Origin: JAIVJM01 sp963816985 | GTDB lineage: Bacteria; Acidobacteriota; Blastocatellia; Pyrinomonadales; Pyrinomonadaceae | Direction: 5' to 3' | Assembly (NCBI GenBank): GCA_963816985.1 | Contig: CAWFMF010000004.1 | Coordinates: 3,472,001 to 3,536,000 of the forward strand | DNA length: 64,000 bases | Shown here: one piece after another, positions 23,770 through 32,964 of the stretch | Layout: the number at the start of each line of letters is the position of its first letter | Numbering within the stretch: position 1 is the stretch's first letter | Position numbers and translations under genes: made by a program | The notes under the pieces: generated by a model | What the model was told of the DNA's origin: nothing | The model's input: the letters and a program-made list of their open reading frames with translations, nothing else | The model's database searches: none

Positions 23770-24474
23770 ATGACCATGACTGAGTTCACGCCGACCGAGA
23801 GGACGACACTGAAGCGACTGCCGCAGAGGGGCGCGTTCGACCGCGAGACCGTCTACGGGATTCTGGACGAGGGCTTCGTCTGCCACGTCGGTTTCGTCGT
23901 CGAAGGCGAGCCCGTCGTCATCCCCACGGCCTACGGGCGCGCGGGCGACGAGCTGTTCATCCACGGCGCGCGCGCCAGCCGGATGCTCAAGGCCCTCCGC
24001 GAAGGCGTGTCGGTCTGCGTCACCGTCACGCTCGTTGACGGGCTCGTGATGGCGCGCTCGGCGTTTCATCATTCGATGAACTACCGCTCGGTCGTCGTCT
24101 TCGGCAAGGCGCGCGTCGTCGAGAGCGAGGAAGAAAAACTCCAAGCCCTCCGCGCCTTCACCGAGCACATCGCGCCCGCGCGTTGGGACGAAGTGCGCGA
24201 GCCGAATCGTCAGGAGTTGAACGCGACGCTCGTCCTCGCGCTCAGGCTCGACGAAGCCTCGGCCAAGATACGCACCGGCCCGCCCATTGACGACGAGGAG
24301 GACTACGCGCTCCCCGTCTGGGCCGGGGTCATCCCGCTCAACTTGAACGCGGGCGAAGTCGTCCCCGACCCGCGTCTCCCGTCGGGCACGCCTCTCTCGC
24401 CCTCCCTCGGAGATTTCAACCCGGCGTCCCGGAATGAGCCCGTCGGCGCGTCAGGTCAGAACCGGGAGCGGTAG
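23770..24474 (+). CDS. Pyridoxamine 5'-phosphate oxidase-related flavin protein
   Basis: 234 residues of the Pyridox_ox_2 split-barrel type: RGAFDRETVYGILDEGFVCHVGF at the start, VIPTAYGR, and the HSMNYRSVVVFGKARVV core. Such proteins bind FMN or heme; true PNPOx activity is not assured. It is divergent from a MocR regulator with a short shared promoter region, so it is probably its target. The last residues (SGQNRER) and the stop are encoded by the left arm of a repeat hairpin. Confidence 0.85.
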   Translation: MTMTEFTPTERTTLKRLPQRGAFDRETVYGILDEGFVCHVGFVVEGEPVVIPTAYGRAGDELFIHGARASRMLKALREGVSVCVTVTLVDGLVMARSAFHHSMNYRSVVVFGKARVVESEEEKLQALRAFTEHIAPARWDEVREPNRQELNATLVLALRLDEASAKIRTGPPIDDEEDYALPVWAGVIPLNLNAGEVVPDPRLPSGTPLSPSLGDFNPASRNEPVGASGQNRER

Positions 24475-24554
24475 CGACCGGGTATGCTCTGTCGGCATCC
24501 GGCTTAAGTGGATAATGAAAGCCATACCCGGTCGCTACCGCTCCCGGTTCTGAC
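24455..24554. repeat. Long perfect hairpin, CAGAACCG/GTAGCG family
   Basis: Arms 24455-24486 and 24523-24554 are 32-bp perfect inverted repeats around a 36-nt centre. They share the CAG-A-ACCG...GTAGCG...GGGT skeleton with the hairpins at 7226, 27726 and the half-copy at 51877. Confidence 0.85.
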
Positions 24555-24591
24555 CCATTATCCGGCGTGTCCCTCATGCTATATTCAAGAC

Positions 24592-26013
24592 ATGAACGAG
24601 GGGCATGAGGGGCGCGCGCCTGAGCAAGACAATGTAGTTGAGACGGCGACGCCTCAAACCTCTTCGAACGTCGGCGGCGCGAAGAGAGCGCCGGAACAAA
24701 AGCTCAGACGAAGTAACCCCCCGACCGTTCGTTTGCTCATCGCGGCTCTGCTCAGCGTCGCGTCGGTCGCTTCCTTCATCTTCATCCGCTATAACCCGGA
24801 CTCCCTGCGTCGCCTGCGAAGGAGCGCCGAGAATGTCGGCGCAGCCATCACGGGCAAGCCCACGCCGACGCCCGACCCATACGCCGAGGCCGTCAAGAAG
24901 ATTGAAGAAGACCGGGGCGAGGCGACGGGCCGTCAGGCCAAAGTCGAAATCCCCACGGAGTTAAAGCAGTACAGCGATTCGCGCCGCTTCCTCGCCATCC
25001 AGAAGGCCGCCGCGAACGAGGCGGGCATCCGCTCGCCGCACGACTTCGCGGAGCTGACGGAGATGATCGTCAGGGGCCGAGACTTCGTGGAGATGCCGAA
25101 ACTCGGTCGCGGCTACGTGCTCTACGGAGTCGGACTTTCGGCGGCGGGCGGCGTCACACACTACGAAGGCCGAAGGGGCGAGAGCGTGCCGCTCTTCGCC
25201 GACGACGCCGGGTTGAAGGCGCACACGGAATCCCTCGCCGCCGAGCGCACGCGGCTCGAAGCCGAGTTGAAAGACCTCGACACCAAACTCAAAGAGACAC
25301 CCAGGAAAGATAAAGAGGCGCGCAAGCTCGTCGTCAAAGACATCACGGAGAGGAAGAAAGCCTTGAGCGAGACGAAGGAGAAGCAATCCTTCCTCGCCGC
25401 GTCTTACGGCACGCCGAAGAAGAAGCGCGCGCTCTTCGAAGAGTACGGCGTGCTGGCGTCGCTCGCGCGGGACTTCGGCGGTCGAGCTTATAACTTCGGA
25501 GATAACGATTCGGAGAAAGAGTTTCAAGCCCGGCTCTTAACGCACATCCGCCCGGCGGCCCTCGCCGTCGTCGAAGAGCTTGGCAGCTCGTACCAGTCGA
25601 AGTTCGAACGCCCTCTGCCCATCACTTCGCTCGTCAGGACTGAGGAGTACCAGCGGCTCCTACGGGAATCCGGCAACCCGAACGCGGCCAACACCGCCCC
25701 GCCGCCGCACACCACGGGGCTCGCCTTCGATGTCTACTACCGTTACATGACCGCCGCCGAGCAGGAGTTCGTCATGGCCGAGGTCGCGCGCCTCGAACGC
25801 GACGGACGGGTCGAGGCGCTCCGCGAGCTTCGAGACCACTACCACATCTTCGTCTTCCCCACGGGCCGCCCGCCGGACGCGAAGGCCGTCGAGAGAGTCT
25901 TGAAGGGGAAAGGAGAGACGAACGAGAAGGAAGAGAAGAAGCCGAGCGAGAAAGTCTCGAAGAGCGCGAAGAAGCCGAACGAGAAAGTTGTAAAGGGCAA
26001 GAGGAAGAAGTAA
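24592..26013 (+). CDS. Membrane-anchored M15/VanY-like peptidase, DUF5715 type
   Basis: 473 residues from MNEGHEGRAPEQ; upstream codons fall in a repeat arm and are unlikely to be translated. There is one transmembrane segment (about 48-65, LLIAALLSVASVASFIFI), a coiled-coil region around 225-285 (ERTRLEAELKDLDTKLKET) and a C-terminal domain with SLVRTEEYQRLLR, HTTGLAFDV and DHYHIFVFP. The spacing of His, Asp and His resembles the zinc site of D,D-carboxypeptidases (VanY/M15), suggesting peptidoglycan trimming. The Lys-rich tail (KKPSEK repeats) is unusual. The enzyme assignment is inference. Confidence 0.7.
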   Translation: MNEGHEGRAPEQDNVVETATPQTSSNVGGAKRAPEQKLRRSNPPTVRLLIAALLSVASVASFIFIRYNPDSLRRLRRSAENVGAAITGKPTPTPDPYAEAVKKIEEDRGEATGRQAKVEIPTELKQYSDSRRFLAIQKAAANEAGIRSPHDFAELTEMIVRGRDFVEMPKLGRGYVLYGVGLSAAGGVTHYEGRRGESVPLFADDAGLKAHTESLAAERTRLEAELKDLDTKLKETPRKDKEARKLVVKDITERKKALSETKEKQSFLAASYGTPKKKRALFEEYGVLASLARDFGGRAYNFGDNDSEKEFQARLLTHIRPAALAVVEELGSSYQSKFERPLPITSLVRTEEYQRLLRESGNPNAANTAPPPHTTGLAFDVYYRYMTAAEQEFVMAEVARLERDGRVEALRELRDHYHIFVFPTGRPPDAKAVERVLKGKGETNEKEEKKPSEKVSKSAKKPNEKVVKGKRKK

Positions 26014-26084
26014 CCCGTCCCTCGCCTTCAAGCGGACTCCGCTTTAAAGGGCAGTAACTTCATCAACATCTTACCCCTTCGCGA

Positions 26085-26114
26085 TTGACAGCCCGCGCCC
26101 TCGCACTTGATACT
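26085..26114 (+). promoter_or_regulatory. Promoter of the TetR gene
   Basis: A perfect -35 TTGACA (26085-26090), an 18-bp spacer and GATACT (26109-26114) lie about 50 bp upstream of the TetR start. Confidence 0.5.
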
Positions 26115-26166
26115 CTGACTGATTTCAAATTCCGGTCACGAGCCGCCCCGTCAGATAAAATCCCCT

Positions 26167-26790
26167 ATGCGAGCCATTGCCACGCGCGAAGACATCCGCG
26201 ACTTGATACTCGACGCCACCGACCGACTGCTGGCGCGCTACGGCTACAAGAAGATGACGATGGAAGACCTCGCGCAGGAGGTCGGCATCGGCAAGGGCAC
26301 TATCTACCTCCACTTCCCAAGCAAGGAGGAGGTCGTCCTCTCGCACGTTGACCGCATCGTCGAGCGGCTCAAAGGGCAGCTCACAGAAATCGCCCGCCGC
26401 GACGCCGCCCCGGCCACGCGCCTGCGCGAGATGCTCCTCGCGCGCGTCCTCTTTCGCTTCGACAGCGTGCAGCACTACACCGAGAGCCTGAGCGACCTTC
26501 TGGCCGCGCTCAGGCCCGGACTGCTCACGCGCCGCCGCAGGCACTTCGAGGAGGAGGCGCAAATCATCGCTGACGTTCTGCGCGAAGGGAAGCGCGCAGG
26601 GCTCTTCGAACTGCGCGACGCGTTGACGACGGCGCGCACGCTCCTGACGGCGACCAACGCGCTCCTGCCTTACAGCCTCAGCGCGCGCGAGTTGGGTAAG
26701 CGCGAGGACGTGGCGGTCGAGACGGCGCGGGTCGTTGACCTTCTGTTGTACGGGCTGCTGAAGCCGGAAGCGCAGGCGAAGCGGAGTTGA
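26167..26790 (+). CDS. TetR/AcrR family regulator
   Basis: 207 residues. The N-terminal helix-turn-helix is typical: ILDATDRLLARYGYKKMTMEDLAQEVGIGKGTIYLHFPSKEE in consecutive parts. The C-terminal ligand domain is unassigned. The stop overlaps the next gene, a two-domain secreted protein, so both are probably one operon. The target is unknown; self-regulation is common in this family. Confidence 0.92.
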   Translation: MRAIATREDIRDLILDATDRLLARYGYKKMTMEDLAQEVGIGKGTIYLHFPSKEEVVLSHVDRIVERLKGQLTEIARRDAAPATRLREMLLARVLFRFDSVQHYTESLSDLLAALRPGLLTRRRRHFEEEAQIIADVLREGKRAGLFELRDALTTARTLLTATNALLPYSLSARELGKREDVAVETARVVDLLLYGLLKPEAQAKRS

Positions 26791-26792
26791 AA

Positions 26793-27724
26793 ATGATGCG
26801 GACTAAACTCTTGAAGTTGACGCGCCGCGCGGCGGTCTTCGTCGGTCTGACTCTCATCATTCTTCAGCCGCCGAGCGGGCAGACGCAGGGTGACGCTACG
26901 GGGAAGGAGCTGCGCGCGCTCGTCGAGACGGAGCGCGCCTTCTCGCGCGCCGCGACCGAGAAGGGGATGAAGGACGCCTTCATCGAGTACGCCGCCGAAG
27001 ACGGTCTCCTCTTCCGCCGCACCGTCGTCAACGCGAAGGAGCTTTGGCGGCAGACGAACCCTCCGCCCACGGGCTTGCTCATGTGGGGGCCTTCGTTCGC
27101 GGACATCTCGCGCGCGGGCGACATGGGCTACACGACCGGCCCGTGGGAGTTCCGCGCGAAGCCCACCGACACGGCGGCGGCGGGCCACGGCCACTTCGTC
27201 ACCGTCTGGCGCAAGCAGGCGGACGGGACTTTCAGGTTCGCGCTCGACATCGGCATCGGCCACGCCGCCCCGGCGATGCCTTCAAACATTTTGCAGTACC
27301 CGCCGCCGGGCCGCGCGGGCAAGACCGTCAAGGAAGTTGACGCCGAGACGGCGCGCAAGGAGCTATTGAGCGCGGAGAGCAGTTTTACGAACGCAGCGGC
27401 GTCGAAGGGTTGGCCGAAGCCTTCATCGCGAGCGCCGACGGCGAGGTGAGGCTTTATCGTCAGAATGCTTTCCCGACCGTGGGGCGCGAGCGCGTGCGCG
27501 ACACGGCGGAGGCGAAGTCGGGCGCGACGACGTGGAAACTCACAGACTCCGGCGTGTCGCGCTCCGGCGACCTCGGTTACGCCTACGGCGCTTACGAGTA
27601 CCGAGCGAAGGCCGCCGACGAGAAGCCCTCCGAGCAAGGCCACTACGTCCGCATCTGGAAACGCCCGCCCGGTGGGCGCTGGCGCATCGTCCTCGACATC
27701 ACGAACCCCGTCCGACCGCAGTAA
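26793..27724 (+). pseudogene. Secreted protein with two SnoaL/DUF4440-like domains, one frameshift
   Basis: It starts with a signal peptide (LTRRAAVFVGLTLIILQPPSG) and then two related domains. The first has ALVETERAFSRAATEKGMKDAF and DMGYTTGPWEF; the second has SAESSFTNAAASKG joined to LAEAFIASADGEV and DLGYAYGAYEY. The second half is in another frame; one missing G in the GGG run near 27400-27410 restores a protein of about 310 aa. The domains resemble SnoaL-like/DUF4440 folds. Function is unknown. It is translationally coupled to the TetR gene. An assembly indel is more likely than decay. Confidence 0.75.
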
Positions 27725-27725
27725 A

Positions 27726-27798
27726 GTCAGAACCGCCCGCGGTAGCGGGTGGGCACTCGCGACGGCGACACCCACCCGCTACCGCGGGCGGTTCTGAC
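27726..27798. repeat. Long perfect hairpin, CAGAACCG/GTAGCG family
   Basis: Arms 27726-27753 and 27771-27798 are 28-bp perfect inverted repeats with a 17-nt loop. It lies directly after the stop codon of the DUF4440-like gene and before the convergent PfpI-like gene, so it could also act as a transcription or RNA end. Confidence 0.85.
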
Positions 27799-27814
27799 CT
27801 GTGAAATCAGCCCC

Positions 27815-28906
27815 CTAGTCGAGCTGCGCCTGCGCGGCGACGTCGTTGCGGGCGAGGCGGATGGTGAGCTTGTAGGCTCCCTGCTGGCCGCTGATGGGTT
27901 GGACGATGGAGGCGGCGCTCCAGCCCTTGCCGTCCTCGTCGTTGAAGCTCCAGCGAGTCGTCGTCGCGTTCGCCGAAGCGTCCTTCGCGGGGGCTTTCGT
28001 CCAGCCTTCGGCGAGCTTCGAGTCAATCACCTTCAAAAGCTCGGCGGCGGAAGAGTTGATGCGCACCTCCCAGTTCTTCTCCCAACGGTCGTTTGCGCCC
28101 TGCTGTCCGAGCACGTTCCAGACGGTCGCCGAGGGGATGTCGAAGCCCCGCCGCCCGATGATTTTTCGCAGATGACGGTCGGCGAAACTGGCGCGGGCGT
28201 AACGCACGTCGGGCTGCCAGTTGTACTCCATGTTGAGGGCGATCTCCTGCGCGCGGCCACGGCCCGCGATCTTCTCGACGAGGTGGAGCGCGCCGTCTAT
28301 GCCGGACGAGAGCCCGGCGGTCGTGACGATCTTGCCGTTGTCGGTGAAGCGCTGGTCGGTGACGATGCGGGCCTTCGGCGCAAGCGTCTTCAAGTTGTCA
28401 ATGAGGCCGTAGAAGGTCGTCGCCGTCAGCCCGTCGAGCAGGCCCGCCTTGCCGAGATAGAACGCGCCGTTGCAGACCGACATCACGTACTCGGCTTTGT
28501 CGGAGGTCTCCTGCACCCACTTGATGACCGAGGGGTTCTCGATGTGCGGGTTGACATTGCCGCCGGGGAGGAGCAGCACGTCGGCTTTCGGCATCGTCTC
28601 GAAGGTGTACTTGGGGATGACGGTCATGCCCATGGCGGTCGTGATGGGCGCGGCTTTCTCGGCCACGGTGTAGACGTTGAACATGTGCCCGTCTTTGGTG
28701 TGCGCCTGGCCGAAGACCTCGAAGGGGCCTGTGTAGTCAATAATCTGGACGCCCTCGAAGATGAAGATGGCGAGGTTGCGCGGCGTGGAGTCCTTGTGCG
28801 CGGGCGCGTGGGGGGATTGCGTTTGCGCCCTCGACCCGACGACGTTGGCGCAGCCGAGGAGCGCGAAGAGGGTCAGCATCGTGAGTGCCGAGAAGGTTTT
28901 CTGCAT
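27815..28906 (-). CDS. DJ-1/PfpI domain lipoprotein
   Basis: 363 residues. The N-terminus has a lipoprotein signal with the lipobox LLGC (C19). Residues about 42-230 form a DJ-1/PfpI (GATase1-like) domain with LAIFIFEGVQIIDYTGPFEVF, LLLPGGNVNP and the nucleophile cysteine in SVCNGAFYLGKAGLLDG, as in ThiJ/isonitrile hydratase-like proteins. About 110 extra C-terminal residues have no recognised fold. A periplasmic lipidated DJ-1 protein is unusual; the reaction is unknown. Confidence 0.85.
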   Translation of the reverse strand: MQKTFSALTMLTLFALLGCANVVGSRAQTQSPHAPAHKDSTPRNLAIFIFEGVQIIDYTGPFEVFGQAHTKDGHMFNVYTVAEKAAPITTAMGMTVIPKYTFETMPKADVLLLPGGNVNPHIENPSVIKWVQETSDKAEYVMSVCNGAFYLGKAGLLDGLTATTFYGLIDNLKTLAPKARIVTDQRFTDNGKIVTTAGLSSGIDGALHLVEKIAGRGRAQEIALNMEYNWQPDVRYARASFADRHLRKIIGRRGFDIPSATVWNVLGQQGANDRWEKNWEVRINSSAAELLKVIDSKLAEGWTKAPAKDASANATTTRWSFNDEDGKGWSAASIVQPISGQQGAYKLTIRLARNDVAAQAQLD

Positions 28907-29025
28907 CAGTCTTTCTCCTTATCAAAGTGGGGTGTCATAAGGAGAGCATACGGCCTTCTCTTCACGAGAGACTTTGAATTGCAGGGAGGCTCGGCGGAAT
29001 TGCAGGGAACGGCGGAGGCGGGCGG

Positions 29026-29844
29026 TCAGAGGCGGCCCGTGCCGAGCAGCGTTTGCAGGTGCTCGCGGCGGCTGCGGCTCAGTTTGAGTTCGGTGCCGTC
29101 GTGGAGGACGACGACGTAGTCGCCGTTGAAGTGCTGGTGAAGTTCTTTGACGCGGTCGAGGTTGACGATGGCCGAGCGGTGGACGCGCAGGAACTTCTGC
29201 GGGTCGAGCCGCGCTTCGAGGTCGTTCATCGTCTCGCGCAGGAGATGGCCCTTCGGCCCGACGTGGAGCTTGACGTAATAGTCCTCGGCCCCGATCCAGT
29301 CTATCTCGTCGGTCTTGAGGAAGAAGACGCGGCCCGCCGACTTGATGAGCAGCCGCGTGAGGTGCTGCTGCGGCGCGGGCTTCTCGGCGGAGCGCGAGCC
29401 GTCGCGGTCTTCGAGGAGGGCGACGAGGCGTTGGCTCAGCTCGCTCACTTCGCGCTGCTCGATCTGCTCCTTGGCGCGGCGCAGGGCCTTCTCGAAACGC
29501 GCGTCGTCGAAGGGTTTGAGCAGGTAATCGAGCGCGTGGACTTCGAAGGCGCGCAAGGCGTATTTGTCGTAGGCGGTGACGAAGACGACCGCCGGGATTT
29601 GTGACGCGTCCATCTTGTCGAGCACGTCGAAGCCGGTCATCTCCGGCATCTGGATATCGAGGAAGACGAGGTCGGGCGAGTGCTCGCGGATGAGCGCGAC
29701 GGCCTCGCGCCCGCTCCCCGCCTCGCCGACGACCTCGATGTCCGGGTCTTCCTTGAGGAGGATGCGCAGGTTCTGCCGCGCGAGCGGCTCGTCGTCCACG
29801 ACGAGAGTTCTAATCTTCCTCTTCGTCTTTGCCATCGTCGCCAT
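29026..29844 (-). CDS. LytTR family response regulator
   Basis: 272 residues. The receiver domain has VVDDEP, the phosphorylated aspartate D63 in FLDIQMPEMTG and FVTAYDKYALRAFEVHALDYLLKPF. The LytTR DNA-binding domain occupies about 165-270 (IDWIGAEDYYVKLHVG, FLRVHRSAIVNLDRV). It pairs with the LytS-like kinase just upstream, with a repeat hairpin between them. LytTR regulators often control envelope, autolysis or polysaccharide genes; no target is visible here. Confidence 0.95.
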   Translation of the reverse strand: MATMAKTKRKIRTLVVDDEPLARQNLRILLKEDPDIEVVGEAGSGREAVALIREHSPDLVFLDIQMPEMTGFDVLDKMDASQIPAVVFVTAYDKYALRAFEVHALDYLLKPFDDARFEKALRRAKEQIEQREVSELSQRLVALLEDRDGSRSAEKPAPQQHLTRLLIKSAGRVFFLKTDEIDWIGAEDYYVKLHVGPKGHLLRETMNDLEARLDPQKFLRVHRSAIVNLDRVKELHQHFNGDYVVVLHDGTELKLSRSRREHLQTLLGTGRL

Positions 29845-29862
29845 TAAGAGACGGTTTTAAAA

Positions 29863-29936
29863 CTGTAGGGGCAGGGCTTGTCCCTGCCCGCTCGGTCGCG
29901 TAGCCATCCGGGCAGGGACAAGCCCTGCCCCTACAG
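29863..29936. repeat. GTAGGGGCAGGG perfect hairpin
   Basis: Arms 29863-29889 and 29910-29936 are 27-bp perfect inverted repeats around a 20-nt loop, and each arm is itself partly palindromic (GGGCAGGG..CCCTGCCC). It sits between the kinase and regulator genes of one operon. Confidence 0.85.
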
Positions 29937-29968
29937 ATATCATGCGCGTTGAGGCTTTAAGTCGCACG

Positions 29969-31141
29969 TTAAGTCTCGGCGGTCGCGAGCCGCAAAGGGA
30001 TGGCGAGGGTCGCCTCGACGCCGCCGCGCTCGCGGTTGCGCACCGTGAAGCCGTGGCGCACGCCGTAGAGCTGTTCGAGGCGGGCGCGCGTGTTGGCGAG
30101 GCCGATGCCGCCGCCCGTCGTCGCCTCCGGCGTCGTCCAGTCTTCGCGCAGCCCCGGCCCGTCGTCGTAGACCTTGATGCGCAGGAGGCCGTACTCCAAC
30201 TCGGCGCTCACGCCGACCGTCCCGGCGGAGGCGCGGCCCGCGACGCCGTGGCGGATGGCGTTCTCGACGAGCGGCTGGAGGATGAGGCTCGGCACGAGCG
30301 CGTCCAGCGTCTCCGGCGCGACCTCCATCCGCACGGCGAGGCGGTCGGAGAAGCGCATCTGCTGAATGTCGAGATAGAGTTCGAGGAAGTCCAGCTCTTC
30401 GCGCAAAGGAACCTCCTGCCTCCCCGCGTTCTCCAAAGTGTAGCGCAGCAAATCGCTGAGGCCCGCGATCATGTCCACCGCCGCCTTATTCTTCTGGTCG
30501 CGGACGAGCCCCGCGATGCCGTTCAAGGTGTTGAAGAGGAAGTGCGGGTTGAGCTGCATCCGCAAGGTCTGCAACTGCGCCTGCGCGAGCTGCGCTTCGA
30601 GATGCGAGGCGCGCGACTCGCGCTCGCGGTATTTGTCGTAGTAGTCGAAGGCGTAGGCGACGCCGAGGGTGGCGAGATAGATGAGCAGCTCAAGATGCGA
30701 CTGGTACGTAATCCGCCCGACGAACGAGTCCCAGAAGGGGCGCGGGCTGGACATCTCGTCGAAGGGCCGAATCATAATGGTGATGTAAGTGAAGAACGCC
30801 ATATGAGCGGCGGCAAAGACGGCGAAGGCGACGAGGTGCGTGACGAGCGCTCGTGCCCAACGCGCGCGTCCGAGCGGGAAGCGATGGCCGAGCCAGAGGA
30901 TCGGCGGCGTCAGCAGTCCCCAGAAGCACCAGCCGAGCAACTGCCAGACGATCATCCGCAGCAGCGAGTGATCCATGCCTTCCGACCACGCCCCGATGTA
31001 GCTCTGCAAGGCGGATAAAAGACCGAAGAAGCACCAGAAGCCGAAGACCGCGCACCACTTTATCCAACGCCCGCGCCGCCGCGCCGCGCCGCCGACGGCT
31101 GATTCCATTATTTCTTCACCGTTTGTCATTGATGTAGGCAC
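29969..31141 (-). CDS. LytS/YpdA-type sensor histidine kinase
   Basis: 390 residues. Four hydrophobic segments (about 29-45, 63-84, 97-118, 148-166) make a membrane sensor without an obvious extracellular domain. A coiled coil (ESRASHLEAQLAQAQLQ) leads to the phospho-acceptor H200 in LNPHFLFNTLN (His_kinase family) and a GHKL ATPase with ENAIRHG and GIGLANTRARLEQLYG. It is the partner of the downstream LytTR regulator. Signal unknown. Confidence 0.95.
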   Translation of the reverse strand: MPTSMTNGEEIMESAVGGAARRRGRWIKWCAVFGFWCFFGLLSALQSYIGAWSEGMDHSLLRMIVWQLLGWCFWGLLTPPILWLGHRFPLGRARWARALVTHLVAFAVFAAAHMAFFTYITIMIRPFDEMSSPRPFWDSFVGRITYQSHLELLIYLATLGVAYAFDYYDKYRERESRASHLEAQLAQAQLQTLRMQLNPHFLFNTLNGIAGLVRDQKNKAAVDMIAGLSDLLRYTLENAGRQEVPLREELDFLELYLDIQQMRFSDRLAVRMEVAPETLDALVPSLILQPLVENAIRHGVAGRASAGTVGVSAELEYGLLRIKVYDDGPGLREDWTTPEATTGGGIGLANTRARLEQLYGVRHGFTVRNRERGGVEATLAIPLRLATAET

Positions 31142-31311
31142 GAGGGCTCGACTCCGAAAGGCCCCAGAAAACTCGTCCCGCGAATTCTCGGCACAGTTTA
31201 AGCCATTTCGGCCCCGCGACGTTTGAACTTTTAAGGAACGGAGGGGGAAGTTGCAGCGAGCGCGAAGATTCGTGCAGCGAACGGCGGGCGTGAGGCGGCG
31301 GGGAGGTGAAG

Positions 31312-31404
31312 AAAGGGATGAGAGATGAGGGATGAAGAAGAAAGGGATGAGGGATGAAGAAGAGCGTGTCTTTCTTCATCCCTCATCCCTCATCCCTCAT
31401 CCTT
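31312..31404. repeat. Inverted heptamer array (GGGATGA / TCATCCC)
   Basis: Units GGGATGA and AGGATGA on the left are matched by four TCATCCC units on the right. The array ends one base before the stop codon of the esterase gene. The same unit is translated within the ligase gene at 8215-8243. Confidence 0.85.
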
Positions 31405-32661
31405 CTATTTATTGCCGCCCGCTGCGTTGCTGTTCTGCTTCGACTTCTCGGAGACGCGGTCGAGGTTGGCCTTGTAGACGGCGACGTTCGGGTCGCTGCT
31501 CGCGTTGCCGAGCGTGTAAGCCTTCTCGTAGTTCGGGCGCGCGAGGTCGAGGCGGCCCGCCTTCTCGTAGGCTTCGGCGAGGCTGTCGTAGACGTTCGCC
31601 GACTGCGGGTAACGCTCGACGTTAGTCTTGAAGACGGCGATGGCTTCGTCCATCTTCTCGGCGTTTATGAGTCGGTAGCCGATCTCGTTAATCAGGTTTT
31701 CGGGGACGGCGATGTCGTAGCCGAGCTTCTGCGAGAGCTTCTTGTAGTGCGCCTCGGCCCCGTTCAAGCCGCCGACGACTTCGCCGGTCGCGGCCTCTCT
31801 GGGGAGCTGGTAGCCTTCGAAGACTTTGCGCAGGCCCGCGTAGTGGCTCCGCAGGACGACCGAGCCGTGATCCTCGTCGTCCAGCTTCTCGGCGCTCCAC
31901 TCGAAGCCCTTCGGCTGGACGCGCGTGAGCAGCTCTTTGAAGTGGACGAAGCCTTCGCCGATGCCGCCCGGCTCGTTGCCGAGCGAGAAGTAGAGCGTCT
32001 TCTTGAACTCCTTGTGGTTCTTGAAGAACTCCTCGGCGCGTTTAATCAATACCTCGTTGTCCCACTGGAGCGAGGGGCTGACGGCGATGTATGCGTTGAA
32101 GAGGTCGGGGCGCGTGAGCAGCGCGTTGACGGCGAAGAGGCCGCCGAACGAGTGGCCCGCGAAGACGCGGAAGGGCTGCGTCCGGTACTGCTTCTCGATT
32201 TGCGGGATGAGTTCCGTCTCGATGAACTTGAGGAAGCGGTCGGCCCCGCCGCTCGTCGGGAAGCGCAGGTCGCCCGTGGTCGGGAGCTTCATATCGGCCT
32301 TCGTCGGCGTCAGGTCGCGCGTCCGGTCGGTGTTCTGGATGGCGACGACGATCATCTCCGGCACGCGACCGTTGCGCGCGAGGAACGAGAGCGTGCTCGC
32401 CGTGTGCGCCATGTGCGCGTCGCCGTCCGTCATGTAGATGACGGGGAAGCGGGCCGCGCCGCGCTCGTACCCGGCGGGCGTGCGGACGATGACGACGCGC
32501 TCCTCGCCCATGACCTCGGACTTGATGGTCAGGCGCGTCCGCGTCTCGCCCCCGGCCTGCCCGTACTGGCCGTAAGCGGGGAGCGCGACGACGAGCAGCG
32601 CCAGTAAAGCGAAAGCGCCTTTGCCCGCGACTCGTTTGAGGGGGCCGACGATTCTTTTCAT
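31405..32661 (-). CDS. Secreted esterase (Fes/IroE-like) with TPR tail
   Basis: 418 residues with a signal peptide (GAFALLALLVVALPAYGQ). About 45-290 is an alpha/beta esterase of the putative-esterase family, with the nucleophile S171 in GHSFGG and an early PVIYMTDGD strand; a catalytic His in DHGSVV is plausible. The last 130 residues hold TPR-like helices (INEIGYRLINAEKMDEAIAVF, YDSLAEAYEKAGRLDLA). The family includes enterochelin and other siderophore esterases, but also antigen 85-type and feruloyl esterases, so the substrate is open. A Fur-family gene follows 0.5 kb away on the other strand, which is weak context. Confidence 0.85.
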   Translation of the reverse strand: MKRIVGPLKRVAGKGAFALLALLVVALPAYGQYGQAGGETRTRLTIKSEVMGEERVVIVRTPAGYERGAARFPVIYMTDGDAHMAHTASTLSFLARNGRVPEMIVVAIQNTDRTRDLTPTKADMKLPTTGDLRFPTSGGADRFLKFIETELIPQIEKQYRTQPFRVFAGHSFGGLFAVNALLTRPDLFNAYIAVSPSLQWDNEVLIKRAEEFFKNHKEFKKTLYFSLGNEPGGIGEGFVHFKELLTRVQPKGFEWSAEKLDDEDHGSVVLRSHYAGLRKVFEGYQLPREAATGEVVGGLNGAEAHYKKLSQKLGYDIAVPENLINEIGYRLINAEKMDEAIAVFKTNVERYPQSANVYDSLAEAYEKAGRLDLARPNYEKAYTLGNASSDPNVAVYKANLDRVSEKSKQNSNAAGGNK

Positions 32662-32964
32662 TTCTTTGTCTCCTCGGAGCAGTTGAGTTGAAGGATGAAA
32701 GCCTTAGACGGGGAACGTCCGACGCTCGTCGCACAGACTTCTCGAATACTTTTTCCGCACGGGATTCTACAAGACGCGCGAGCATAAAGTTCGCGCCCCG
32801 CCGTTTATTTACGAACAATTTACAAACCACGCGCGCGGATTAAATTCATCTCGTCGGACGGCCCGCCCGGCATACACGAACGCCGTCCGTCGCGTCCGCG
32901 GCCTCTTTCACTCAACGATGTGAGAAGGGAATCTGTTGGGACTGCGCGCAGAGAATGAATGAGG
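32662..32964. other. 303-bp intergenic region with the esterase promoter
   Basis: Holds the esterase leader (GAGGAGACAAAG near the start codon on minus) and an AT-rich block around 32784-32850 that could be its promoter. Nothing else is recognisable before the tRNA gene. Confidence 0.35.

Noticed and set aside
24508..24591. N-terminal extension of the M15-like protein
   Set aside because: The codons are the right arm of a repeat hairpin; MNEGHEG at 24592 is a better start.
27749..29119. 456-codon plus-strand frame
   Set aside because: Opposite the DJ-1/PfpI gene and starts in a repeat hairpin arm.
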